A DNA stretch of 64,000 nucleotides from Levilactobacillus zymae DSM 19395 (GTDB taxonomy: Bacteria > Bacillota > Bacilli > Lactobacillales > Lactobacillaceae): the NCBI RefSeq assembly GCF_001434115.1, contig NZ_AZDW01000016.1:62001-126000 (forward strand), written 5' to 3'. The translations under genes were made by a program, and so were the position numbers. The notes under the pieces were generated by a model, which searched no databases, was not told the origin of the DNA, and saw only the letters and a program-made list of their open reading frames with translations. This document shows, in pieces, positions 57,132 to 64,000 of the stretch. Positions within the stretch are counted from its first letter, which is position 1; each line of letters starts with the position of its first letter.

Positions 57132-57540
57132 GTGTGTTCTCTCCCTACTCTGGTTATCGATGGCCAAAGTATAGCAAGCTCACGGCGGGACCACACGCCC
57201 TTTTTAGCTACATATTTACGCTAATTTTGTATAAATTGGTCTCACGTGAAGGACGTCACAGCCCGCTTTCAGGCCCCTCACGGCTAAATGAAAATAACCC
57301 AGCTCAGTCTTACGTAACCGTTTTCATAACCAGTTCGAGCCGTTATTTTCATCTTCGGTTGTCCACAATTGTTTTGAATAGGTAAATTTTACCAATCAGT
57401 TTTCGTTGACAACTCCATTAAAATTGCGAAATTCGCCAGTTTAGTTGTTCCACATTTTGGTAAAATCACCCCCACAGCCGGGAACTTTGGGCGTATAATT
57501 ATAATTGTTAACTCAGTTTATTATCCGAAAGGAGTCCCCT
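57132..57540. other. AT-rich intergenic region, divergent promoters
   Basis: About 400 bases between the divergent surface protein and serine hydrolase genes. It holds an 11-base inverted repeat (ATGAAAATAAC 57289-57299, GTTATTTTCAT 57342-57352), the palindrome GGTAAATTTTACC (57381-57393) and a TATAAT at 57495-57500 that could be the -10 of the plus-strand gene. No coding region is supported. Confidence 0.5.
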
Positions 57541-58512
57541 ATGTTCCCCCAACACTTTCACTTACCGCCCAATTTCTGGGCCAACCATCATCATTTGATC
57601 ATCACCAGCGGACTGGTGATCCTTTTGGGCGTCGGGGGACTCTGGGGCTTCCAGAACCGGCAGGCGTTGTCCGCCAAAAAGCCAGCGACCAAAGCCCCGG
57701 TCTCGGCGGCTCAAATCACCCACACCCAAACACAGGTGCAAAAACGCCTACAACACTACATCACCCAACAATCCAACGACGGCACCACCAGCATCAGTTT
57801 CTACAACCTTGGTGCCAAGGCGGGCACTCCCGCCGCCAAGCAACCCAACTTACGCCGGCTCTACGCCGCGGGGAAGCTCTCGGCCGGGATCAACGCCCAC
57901 ACACCAGAGGTCGCGGCCAGCACCTACAAGTTATTTATCGCGGCCTACGTCTTCCAGCAACACCACCAACTCGGGACCGCCTGGACGGATGGCGATACCG
58001 CGGGCTTCGAGGACATGATCATTAATAGTGGCAACGATTATGCGGATCACACCCTCGACACCAACGGCTTACTGGCCGTGGATAATTTCATCGGCGCCCA
58101 GAAGTGGTACACGCCGGTCTTCAACGCCGGCCAAACGGCCACGACCACGGCCCACAGTCTGAATCTGGCCCTCCAAGCCCTCGACCGTCAAGCCTATCCC
58201 TATAATCACGCGGCCGACCGTCAGTGGCTCTTGAAATTGATGCGGCACCAGGTCTATCGCACCGGAATTCCCGCGGGAGCCCAGGCCGCCACACCGGGGA
58301 CCACCGTGGCCGATAAGGTCGGCTGGTACGCCGACACCAACAACGACGCGGGCATCGTCACCCTCCCAAACGGCGAGCGTTATGTGCTGGTCATCATGAC
58401 CCACGGCCAACAACAATCCGGCTTCAGCGGGTTCCCCCGCATCGCTAAAATCACCAAGCACATCCAACACCTGGTCTACGGTCCCCAAGTGGCCCGCAGC
58501 CTGACCAATTAA
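57541..58512 (+). CDS. Membrane-anchored serine hydrolase (class A beta-lactamase fold)
   Basis: 323 residues: N-terminal helix (~17-37) as membrane anchor, then an extracytoplasmic SxxK acyl-enzyme domain. STYK (127-130) fits the SxxK motif, SGN (163-165) the SxN-like motif and DKVGW (Lys259) the KTG position. It is a penicillin-binding-protein-like or esterase member, not proven to be a beta-lactamase. ATG 57541 with AAAGGAG upstream; the longer frame from 57505 lacks a site. Confidence 0.85.
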   Translation: MFPQHFHLPPNFWANHHHLIITSGLVILLGVGGLWGFQNRQALSAKKPATKAPVSAAQITHTQTQVQKRLQHYITQQSNDGTTSISFYNLGAKAGTPAAKQPNLRRLYAAGKLSAGINAHTPEVAASTYKLFIAAYVFQQHHQLGTAWTDGDTAGFEDMIINSGNDYADHTLDTNGLLAVDNFIGAQKWYTPVFNAGQTATTTAHSLNLALQALDRQAYPYNHAADRQWLLKLMRHQVYRTGIPAGAQAATPGTTVADKVGWYADTNNDAGIVTLPNGERYVLVIMTHGQQQSGFSGFPRIAKITKHIQHLVYGPQVARSLTN

Positions 58513-58514
58513 CC

Positions 58515-58561
58515 TAAAAGCGACCCCCCTTTCAATTGACGAAAGGGGGGTCGCTTATTTA
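58515..58561. terminator. Terminator, serine hydrolase / aldo-keto reductase
   Basis: AAAGCGACCCCCCTTTC/GAAAGGGGGGTCGCTT stem followed by ATTTAAT; serves both convergent genes. Confidence 0.85.
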
Positions 58562-58565
58562 ATGG

Positions 58566-59405
58566 TTAATCAAATTCTTCGTAAACGTTAGGGTCCTGAC
58601 CGTCGATACGGCCGTCCGGCTTACTCAAGCCGTTGACGGCTTCGATTTCGTCCTTAGTCAGGCTGAAATCAAAGATATCAAGGTTGGCCCGTTGGTGTTG
58701 CAGGTGCCGGGCCTTAGGAATCGGAACGATGCCCCGTTGGGTGTGCCAACGCAACACGATTTGGCCGACGTTCTTTTGGTACTTGCCCGCCAGATCCTGA
58801 ATCACCGGTTCCTGAAGGGCCGCACTGCCCCGGCCCAACGGACTCCAGGCCTCAGTCACGATGCCGCGCTTCAGGTCCGCTTGGCGCATGGCCTCCTGGG
58901 CCCAGTACGGGTGAACTTCAATCTGGTTGACCGCCGGCGTGACCCCGGTCTCGTTCATCAACCGGTCCAAGTGTTCCGGTTCAAAGTTCGACACCCCGAT
59001 GGAGCGAATCAACCCGCGCGTCCGGGCGTCGATCATGGCCTGCCACGCTTCAACGTAGTGGTCGCGCTTAGGAAGCGGCCAGTGAATCAAGAATAAATCA
59101 AAGTAGTCCAAGCCCATGCGGTACAGGGATTCCTGAATCGCCATGGTCGCATCGGCGTATTGGTGATACTTGCCGGGCAACTTCGAGGTCACGAAGAACG
59201 CCGAACGGGGTAAGCCGGAGCGACGAATCGCTTCGCCCACGGCCCCTTCGTTGTCGTAATTCGTCGCCGTATCCAAACTCCGGTACCCGTCGCGAATCGC
59301 CGCAAGGATCTGGTTCACGCCCTGACCCCCACGAACTTGGTAGGTTCCCAGGCCCACTGCGGGCATCTGGTAGCCGTCATTTAACGTCAGTTCTGGCACT
59401 TGCAT
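58566..59405 (-). CDS. Aldo/keto reductase, copy 2
   Basis: 279-residue NADPH-dependent reductase. Tetrad: Asp and Tyr in DTATNYDNE (~45-53), Lys in TSKLPGKYH and His in LIHWPL (~111). VPIPKARHLQHQRANLDIFDF is the cofactor site. The glycine-rich loop GGQGVNQILAAIRDGY differs from copy 1. AAAGGATG precedes the ATG. Substrate unknown. It lies in front of the tandem MFS genes but is separated from them by about 58 bases. Confidence 0.92.
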   Translation of the reverse strand: MQVPELTLNDGYQMPAVGLGTYQVRGGQGVNQILAAIRDGYRSLDTATNYDNEGAVGEAIRRSGLPRSAFFVTSKLPGKYHQYADATMAIQESLYRMGLDYFDLFLIHWPLPKRDHYVEAWQAMIDARTRGLIRSIGVSNFEPEHLDRLMNETGVTPAVNQIEVHPYWAQEAMRQADLKRGIVTEAWSPLGRGSAALQEPVIQDLAGKYQKNVGQIVLRWHTQRGIVPIPKARHLQHQRANLDIFDFSLTKDEIEAVNGLSKPDGRIDGQDPNVYEEFD

Positions 59406-59463
59406 CGAATCATCCTTTCATCGCAGATAACTTCAGCTTACCGCACCCCGGATTAAATGTGAA

Positions 59464-60648
59464 TTATTTGGCCGCCACCGCCTGCCGGTGAACCTTGATC
59501 ACGTGGTTCAGCGTCAACGCCAACCCCAGTGAAATCACGGCGTACACCGCGGCCGCCCAGCTGATGTGACGAATCCCGACCACGCCCAGCAAGCCCGAGG
59601 CCGTGGCCGACCCCAGCGAGATGCCGAAGTTAAAGAAGATCGAACTCAAAGACGACGCCAGAACGGCCGACTGCGGGTAGTCGCGTTCGGCGATGTTTAA
59701 GAAGTGAATCTGAACCGGCGAGTTCAACACCGTGATGATCAACGTCAAGACCAGTAAGATTCCCAGCCCCATGACTTTACTGTTCATCCCCAGCGGTAGC
59801 ACGATCAATAACGCAATGTCGGCCACGTAGAACCACGGCATGATCCGCAGCCCGTTACGCTCGGCCAACGCCCCGGAGAGCCGGTTACTAAAGATGCTCA
59901 TGATCCCGATCAGGAACAATAACCAGTTCAGGCTGGTGACGCTAAAGCCGAGGCCGGTGGTCAGGATGGGCCGAATGTAGGTGTAGTACGCGTACATGGT
60001 GGCCGCACTGAAGAGAACCAGCGCGATGGCCACGTAGACCCGTTTGTCGGTCAACAAGACCAGCTGATTCTTGACGCTGCCCTGCACCTGTTCGACCTGT
60101 CGGGGCAATAGCCACCCTAGCAGCACGCAGGTGATCACGCTAATGATCGAAATCAAATAAAAGGCATCGTGCCAGCTGTAGGCCGTGCTGATGGCGGTCC
60201 CAATCGGCACCCCGAAGACCGAGGCGATACTGAAGCCGGCAAAGATCCACGAGACCAACCCGGCCCGCTTATCGCGCGGCGCAATCGTGCTGGCGAAGGT
60301 CATGATTAAGGAAATGATGGCCCCAGCGACCATCGCCGTGAGGACCCGGGAGACCAGCAGAACGCCGTAGTTGAAGGCTAACCCACTCATGGTGTTTCCA
60401 ATCAAGAAAATCACCATCAGGGTCATCAGCGTTTTATACCGGCTGAACCGGTTGGTGAGAATCGTGATAAACGGGGTACTCACGGCGTAGACCGTCGCAA
60501 AAATAGTCACCAGATACCCCACCGTGGCGACCGGCATGCGCAGCTCCTTGGCGATATCGGAGAGGACCCCGACCACCATAAATTCGTTGCAGCCTAACAT
60601 GAAGGCTACCAGGACAAAGACAATTGCTTGCCAACGATACTTGTTCAA
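59464..60648 (-). CDS. MFS transporter, DHA1/AraJ type, copy 1
   Basis: 394 residues, 12 helices. FMLGCNEFMVVGVLSDIA (~16-33), TNRFSRYKTLM (motif A, ~64-74) and GVPIGTAIS (~144-152) are typical of the AraJ/YdhP efflux group. TTG start with GGAGGAACAAG upstream. About half identical, by eye, to the gene immediately upstream, so this is a tandem duplication. Substrate unknown. Confidence 0.9.
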   Translation of the reverse strand: MNKYRWQAIVFVLVAFMLGCNEFMVVGVLSDIAKELRMPVATVGYLVTIFATVYAVSTPFITILTNRFSRYKTLMTLMVIFLIGNTMSGLAFNYGVLLVSRVLTAMVAGAIISLIMTFASTIAPRDKRAGLVSWIFAGFSIASVFGVPIGTAISTAYSWHDAFYLISIISVITCVLLGWLLPRQVEQVQGSVKNQLVLLTDKRVYVAIALVLFSAATMYAYYTYIRPILTTGLGFSVTSLNWLLFLIGIMSIFSNRLSGALAERNGLRIMPWFYVADIALLIVLPLGMNSKVMGLGILLVLTLIITVLNSPVQIHFLNIAERDYPQSAVLASSLSSIFFNFGISLGSATASGLLGVVGIRHISWAAAVYAVISLGLALTLNHVIKVHRQAVAAK

Positions 60649-60728
60649 AATCTTGTTCCTCCGTCCGGTTAAAATTCGGTACCCTTAGCGTACACTATTC
60701 CGAACTATTTTGCAGATAAAAATCGTTT

Positions 60729-61922
60729 TCATTCGGAAACTTTTGTGGCCCGCCGGTGAGCCTGCCGCGCATTGGTCCGGTTGAGCCAGACCGCTAGCCC
60801 CAGCGAGATGACCGCAAACACCGTGGCGCCCCAGCCAAGACTGGTCAAGCCCGCCATTTGCAGGACCCCGGACGCCGTGGCCGACCCCAGCGAGATCCCC
60901 ACGTTAAAGAAGATGGCGTTTAGCGCCGAGGCTAAGGCGATAGCTTGGGGATAATCGGCCTCGGCCACATCCAAGAAGTGAATCTGAATCGGCGACCCAC
61001 CGATCAGGACCAGCAAGGTCAATAGTAGCAACAGGCCGTAGCCGCTCCACGCGTTGAGCATGGCCAACGGGAACAGGCACAGTAAGACGATATCGACCAG
61101 GTAAAACTTCGGCAGGTGTTGTAAGCCGTGATGTTCGGCCAGCGTCCCGGACAGGCGATTGCTGATGATGCTGACGATTCCGATGATCATCAGTAACCAG
61201 TTCAGCATACTGGTGTTAAAGCCCAGCGTAGTGGTGATCAGCGGCCGGACATAGGTGTAGTAGGCGTACGAGGTCGCCGCCGTAAAGAGGATCAACGCCG
61301 CGCCCAAGTAGATGCGCCGATCGGTCAATAGCACCAGCTGGTCCTTGATGCCACTCACGGGCTGCTTGAGGTCGCGGGGTAAGACCAGGCCCAAGATGAT
61401 GCAGGTCACCAGACTTAACAGGGAGATGACGTGAAAAGCGTCCTGCCACCCGAAGTGGGTACTGATTGCCGTACCGATTGGCACCCCGATGACCGAGGCG
61501 ATACTGAACCCGGCGGCCAACCAGGAAATCAGGATGGCCCGTTTATTCCGGGGCGCAATCACGCTAGAAATAGCGATACATAACGATTCGATGGTCCCGG
61601 CCACCACGGCGGTGATCAGCCGCGCCGCTACCAACACCGGAAAACTGGTGGCAAACCCGGTCAAGGTATTGCCAATCAAGAAAACCAGCATCAGCACCAT
61701 GAACGTGCGGTACCGGTTGAATCGGTTGGTCAACACCGTGATCAGTGGTGTACTGATGGCGTAAACGATCGCAAAAATGGTGATCAGGTACCCCACCGTC
61801 GCCACGCTCACCTGAAGTGAACTCGAGATGTCGGAAATAATTCCCACGACAATGAATTCGTTACAACCTAACATAAACGACACTAACACGAAGGCCGTTG
61901 CTTGGATTTGATATTTGGTCAC
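60729..61922 (-). CDS. MFS transporter, DHA1/AraJ type, copy 2
   Basis: 397 residues, 12 helices, with the same landmarks as copy 1 (FMLGCNEFIVVGIISDIS, TNRFNRYRTFM, GVPIGTAIS, YAYYTYVRPL). GTG 61922 with AAAAGGAGCG upstream is preferred; another GTG six codons earlier overlaps that site. The upstream member of the pair; an ~80-base gap separates the two genes. Divergence suggests an old duplication. Confidence 0.9.
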   Translation of the reverse strand: MTKYQIQATAFVLVSFMLGCNEFIVVGIISDISSSLQVSVATVGYLITIFAIVYAISTPLITVLTNRFNRYRTFMVLMLVFLIGNTLTGFATSFPVLVAARLITAVVAGTIESLCIAISSVIAPRNKRAILISWLAAGFSIASVIGVPIGTAISTHFGWQDAFHVISLLSLVTCIILGLVLPRDLKQPVSGIKDQLVLLTDRRIYLGAALILFTAATSYAYYTYVRPLITTTLGFNTSMLNWLLMIIGIVSIISNRLSGTLAEHHGLQHLPKFYLVDIVLLCLFPLAMLNAWSGYGLLLLLTLLVLIGGSPIQIHFLDVAEADYPQAIALASALNAIFFNVGISLGSATASGVLQMAGLTSLGWGATVFAVISLGLAVWLNRTNARQAHRRATKVSE

Positions 61923-62080
61923 AATAACGCTCCTTTTCACGCTGGATTAGCGCGTCCGTTGACCACGGACCCGTTTCCTTTCACTCTAACGGTTTTCGTG
62001 AAAAATGGGAACCCCCGCACGGCAAAACCACCGATAGACGAGATGGCCGGGCTGCCCTAACGTCCTTCCAAACGACTAAA

Positions 62081-62117
62081 CGGGTGTCAGCCCAATAAAA
62101 ATCTTGGCTGACACCCG
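62081..62117 (-). terminator. Inverted repeat, probable terminator of the lpd operon
   Basis: Perfect 12-base-pair stem CGGGTGTCAGCC/GGCTGACACCCG; the T run after it (CGTTTAGTC) is poor. Confidence 0.5.
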
Positions 62118-62215
62118 TCAAATGTTTTCTTCAATTATTTTCCGTCGACTAGGTTCCGTCTTAAAATTCAAATCTAGCGGGGAGTAACGCTTCCGAGCTA
62201 ACCCGGTCAGTAACA

Positions 62216-62272
62216 GGCTGGAACGGGGTGGGCACGGATTTAAGCCCAAAACCCAGGTCTTGAAGACCGACC
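62216..62272. repeat. Intergenic element B (GGCTGGAACG family)
   Basis: Shares GGCTGGAACG, GGGCACG and TTGAAGA-CGACC, in the same order and spacing, with the minus strand of the element at 26464-26610. It contains the palindrome GGTCTTGAAGACC (62256-62268). It ends just beyond the lpdD stop. Confidence 0.55.
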
Positions 62273-62284
62273 CGAGTACTCCGG

Positions 62285-62701
62285 TTAGTTCTGCGGTGGC
62301 GTCTGGCCGTCGCGGTAATACACGGGCGCCGCCGTCGTCACGGGATGCGCTCGCAACCAAGCCACGATTTGGCGGCCTAAGTCATCGCCCATCCCCCCAC
62401 TGGCCGCTATCTGGGCCTGCGTGATGTGGTCGACGTGGATGCCCGCCGTCACGGTACAGCTGCCCGTGAGCCAGGGTTGTAGCTGCCGGGCTAGGCGTTC
62501 GCCCACTAGGTAATCCTTGTGGAAGCGACCGTCGTGACTGGGAAACTTCACGGTCCGTAGCGCGGTGGTCTTGGTCAGCGTGGTCACGTCGCCAATGTGC
62601 GGGTGCGTGCCCCCGGTCAACACAATCAGTAGGTCGGGGCCAATCACCGTCAGGTCGGCGGTCATCGTGTAACCAACTTGAGTCACCTGAAATCGGGGCA
62701 T
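62285..62701 (-). CDS. lpdD: LpdD-like prenylated-FMN decarboxylase accessory subunit
   Basis: 138 residues, no membrane segments. The conserved pattern is TADLTVIGPDLLIVLTGGTHPHIGDVTTL (~15-43), FPSHDGRFHKDYLVGERLA and AGIHVDHITQAQI, as in the third subunit of gallate-type UbiD decarboxylases, thought to act as a prenylated-flavin chaperone. GGGAGGGGG precedes ATG 62701. It overlaps the reading frame end of lpdB closely (stop at 62704), so translation is probably coupled. Confidence 0.8.
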   Translation of the reverse strand: MPRFQVTQVGYTMTADLTVIGPDLLIVLTGGTHPHIGDVTTLTKTTALRTVKFPSHDGRFHKDYLVGERLARQLQPWLTGSCTVTAGIHVDHITQAQIAASGGMGDDLGRQIVAWLRAHPVTTAAPVYYRDGQTPPQN

Positions 62702-62703
62702 GG

Positions 62704-63267
62704 CTAGTCCCCCTCCCAACGGCGATCCGTGGCGCGGTGGATGCCGAAAGCGTCGAGCACCTTCATGGTCTGATGCGTGACCAGGTCTTGAATGGTTTGT
62801 GGCCGGTTGTAGAAGGCCGGAATCGGGGGAATGATTTGCGCCCCCAACCGGGCCAACTTGGTCAGGTTCTCCAGGTGGATCACGCTAAGCGGCGTCTCGC
62901 GCGGGACGATGACCAGCTTACGTTGTTCCTTAATGGTCACGTCGGCGGCCCGGGCAATCAGGTTCTCCCCAAAGCCGTACGCCACGCTGGCCACGGTCTT
63001 CATGCTGGCGGGCACGATGACCATCCCCGCGTTTAGAAACGATCCACTGGCGATGGCGGCCCCCTGGTCCCGGTCGCTATAGACCACGTCGGCCAAGGCC
63101 TTGACGTCCGCCAAGGTTTCGTCGGTCTCTAGCGCCAAGTTCTTGGTGGCCCAGGCACTCATCACCAGGTGAGTCTCCACGTCCGGCAACGCCTTAAGCT
63201 GCCGTAAGAGGTCGACGGCGTAAATGGTTCCCGAAGCCCCCGTGACCCCGATAATGATTTTTTGCAT
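62704..63267 (-). CDS. lpdB: UbiX-family flavin prenyltransferase (LpdB)
   Basis: 187 residues. Makes prenylated FMN for the UbiD partner. FMN-binding GVTGASGTIYAVDLL (~7-21), the central SGSFLNAGMVIVPASMKTVASVAYG and VPRETPLSVIHLENLTKLA (~123-141) are diagnostic. ATG 63267 has AAAGG 10 bases upstream; the frame also opens at TTG 63288. It follows the UbiD gene by 27 bases. Confidence 0.95.
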   Translation of the reverse strand: MQKIIIGVTGASGTIYAVDLLRQLKALPDVETHLVMSAWATKNLALETDETLADVKALADVVYSDRDQGAAIASGSFLNAGMVIVPASMKTVASVAYGFGENLIARAADVTIKEQRKLVIVPRETPLSVIHLENLTKLARLGAQIIPPIPAFYNRPQTIQDLVTHQTMKVLDAFGIHRATDRRWEGD

Positions 63268-63294
63268 GTCCCCATCGCCTTTCTTCAAGTTCTC

Positions 63295-64000
63295 TTATTT
63301 CAAATATTTTTGCCAGTCCGGTACGTCCTTGAACTGGGCTCGTTCGAACTGGTCCTTCAAATCAAACGGCACGGTACCGTCTAAAATCAGTTTCGACGAC
63401 ATCCCCCGGACCCGAATCGACTTCGGGTCGTATTCCGGTCGTTCCGAGGGGTCCAACGGGTGGTTACGCATTCCCGGCAGGACCACGATATCCTGGTCGG
63501 CCTGAAACCGCGTGTTGACGGTCCACATCACGTCGTTCATGTCGAAAATATCGACGTCTTCGTCCACCAGAATGACGGTCTTGAGTTCCTTAAACGCGGA
63601 GAACGCCAGTAAGGCGGCCTGCCGCTGAATGCCCTCGTCGGCCTCGTCATCCTTGTGGATCTGCATGATGGTCATCAGCTTGCCCCCACCGGCCGGCGGA
63701 TTGTAGACGTTTAAGACCTTCCCCGGAATCGCCCGGTTAGTCAGCTCTAGGATGCTGGCCTCGGTGGGAATCCCCGCCATGCTGACGTGTTCTTCGGACG
63801 GGCCGATGACGCTTTGCATGATGGGGTCCTTGCGATGCGTGACCGCGGTGACCTGAATGACCTGTAAGGCCGGGTTCGCGTCGCCATCGTAGCCCGGAAA
63901 TTCGGGCATGGCCTTGCCCGTGTGGGTGTTGAGATCTTCTTGGATGCGTTCGTTGGGCAGAATGTAACCTTCTAAGGTGTATTCGGCCCGGGCAATCGCG
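63295..64000 (-). CDS. lpdC: UbiD-family aromatic acid decarboxylase (gallate decarboxylase type), N-terminus beyond window end
   Basis: Only the C-terminal ~235 residues are present; the frame stays open to base 64000 (EYTLEGYILPNE just inside the edge). QVTAVTHRKDPIM and GPSEEHVSMAGIPTEASI are UbiD family landmarks, as is LVDEDVDIFDMNDVMWTVNTR with its conserved acidic residues near the end. With LpdB and LpdD it should decarboxylate hydroxybenzoates such as gallate or protocatechuate, using prenylated FMN. A vanillate or 4-hydroxybenzoate specificity is possible. Confidence 0.93.
   Translation of the reverse strand, partial: AIARAEYTLEGYILPNERIQEDLNTHTGKAMPEFPGYDGDANPALQVIQVTAVTHRKDPIMQSVIGPSEEHVSMAGIPTEASILELTNRAIPGKVLNVYNPPAGGGKLMTIMQIHKDDEADEGIQRQAALLAFSAFKELKTVILVDEDVDIFDMNDVMWTVNTRFQADQDIVVLPGMRNHPLDPSERPEYDPKSIRVRGMSSKLILDGTVPFDLKDQFERAQFKDVPDWQKYLK

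Noticed and set aside
63295-63909. Complete 204-residue UbiD protein
   Set aside because: The in-frame ATG at 63909 is internal; conserved UbiD sequence continues upstream to the window edge, so the gene is cut, not short.

Overview
The window looks like chromosome of a heterofermentative lactic acid bacterium of the Lactobacillaceae, most plausibly Levilactobacillus or a close relative. The base composition is moderately GC-rich. Marker genes are an xylulose-5-phosphate phosphoketolase, a pyruvate oxidase, an rpoE-pyrG-murA2 cluster, a class II HMG-CoA reductase beside an orphan ispE, a gallate-decarboxylase-type UbiD/UbiX cluster and an LPQTN-type sortase substrate. The species is inferred from gene content; there is no rRNA here. 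I saw no tRNA, rRNA, CRISPR array, prophage or insertion sequence.

Layout. 0-4.1 kb (minus): murA2 (cut by the window start), pyrG with a CTP-sensing attenuation leader, rpoE and a DUF1934 gene. 4.3-7.3 kb (plus): lipL, an HD phosphohydrolase and a HAD phosphatase. 7.4-13.8 kb (minus): phosphoketolase, a GntR regulator, small membrane or secreted proteins, and prs followed by a three-unit palindromic repeat array. 13.9-23.6 kb (minus): glmU, purR, pox, a zinc-type ABC operon behind Zur/AdcR-like operators, a hydrolase and ispE. 23.7-35.2 kb (minus): housekeeping genes veg, rsmA, rnmV, tatD, metG, a DUF72 gene, a sirtuin, a HELLH protein, mvaA, ppx and trpS with a Trp T-box.

35.5-42.4 kb: helD on the plus strand, then on the minus strand a D-2-hydroxyacid dehydrogenase and a four-gene exopolysaccharide operon: a membrane protein with a degenerate GGDEF domain, a 45-residue membrane peptide, a GT2 synthase and a GH8 glycanase. 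42.7-44.7 kb: two paralogous secreted tyrosine-phosphatase-type proteins with matching upstream repeats. 44.8-53.7 kb: a cation/proton antiporter, a flavin disulfide reductase, a DUF3290-DUF421-NUDIX operon, a secreted 5'-nucleotidase and a PadR-MFS efflux pair. 53.7-64 kb: two aldo/keto reductases, an 804-residue BspA/MucBP surface protein, a SxxK serine hydrolase, a tandem MFS pair, and lpdD-lpdB-lpdC running off the window end.

How the genes fit together: the core blocks cover nucleotide supply (pyrG, prs, purR), wall precursors (murA2, glmU), isoprenoids (mvaA, ispE), translation (metG, trpS, rsmA, rnmV) and phosphoketolase/pyruvate-oxidase carbon flow. The accessory blocks face the cell surface or xenobiotics. 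The points most worth following up are the GGDEF-like/GT2/GH8 operon, a structured intergenic element with two shorter relatives, the prs 3' palindromic array, an Asp in place of the MurA catalytic Cys, and the TTTACA-type direct repeats shared by the twin phosphatase genes.
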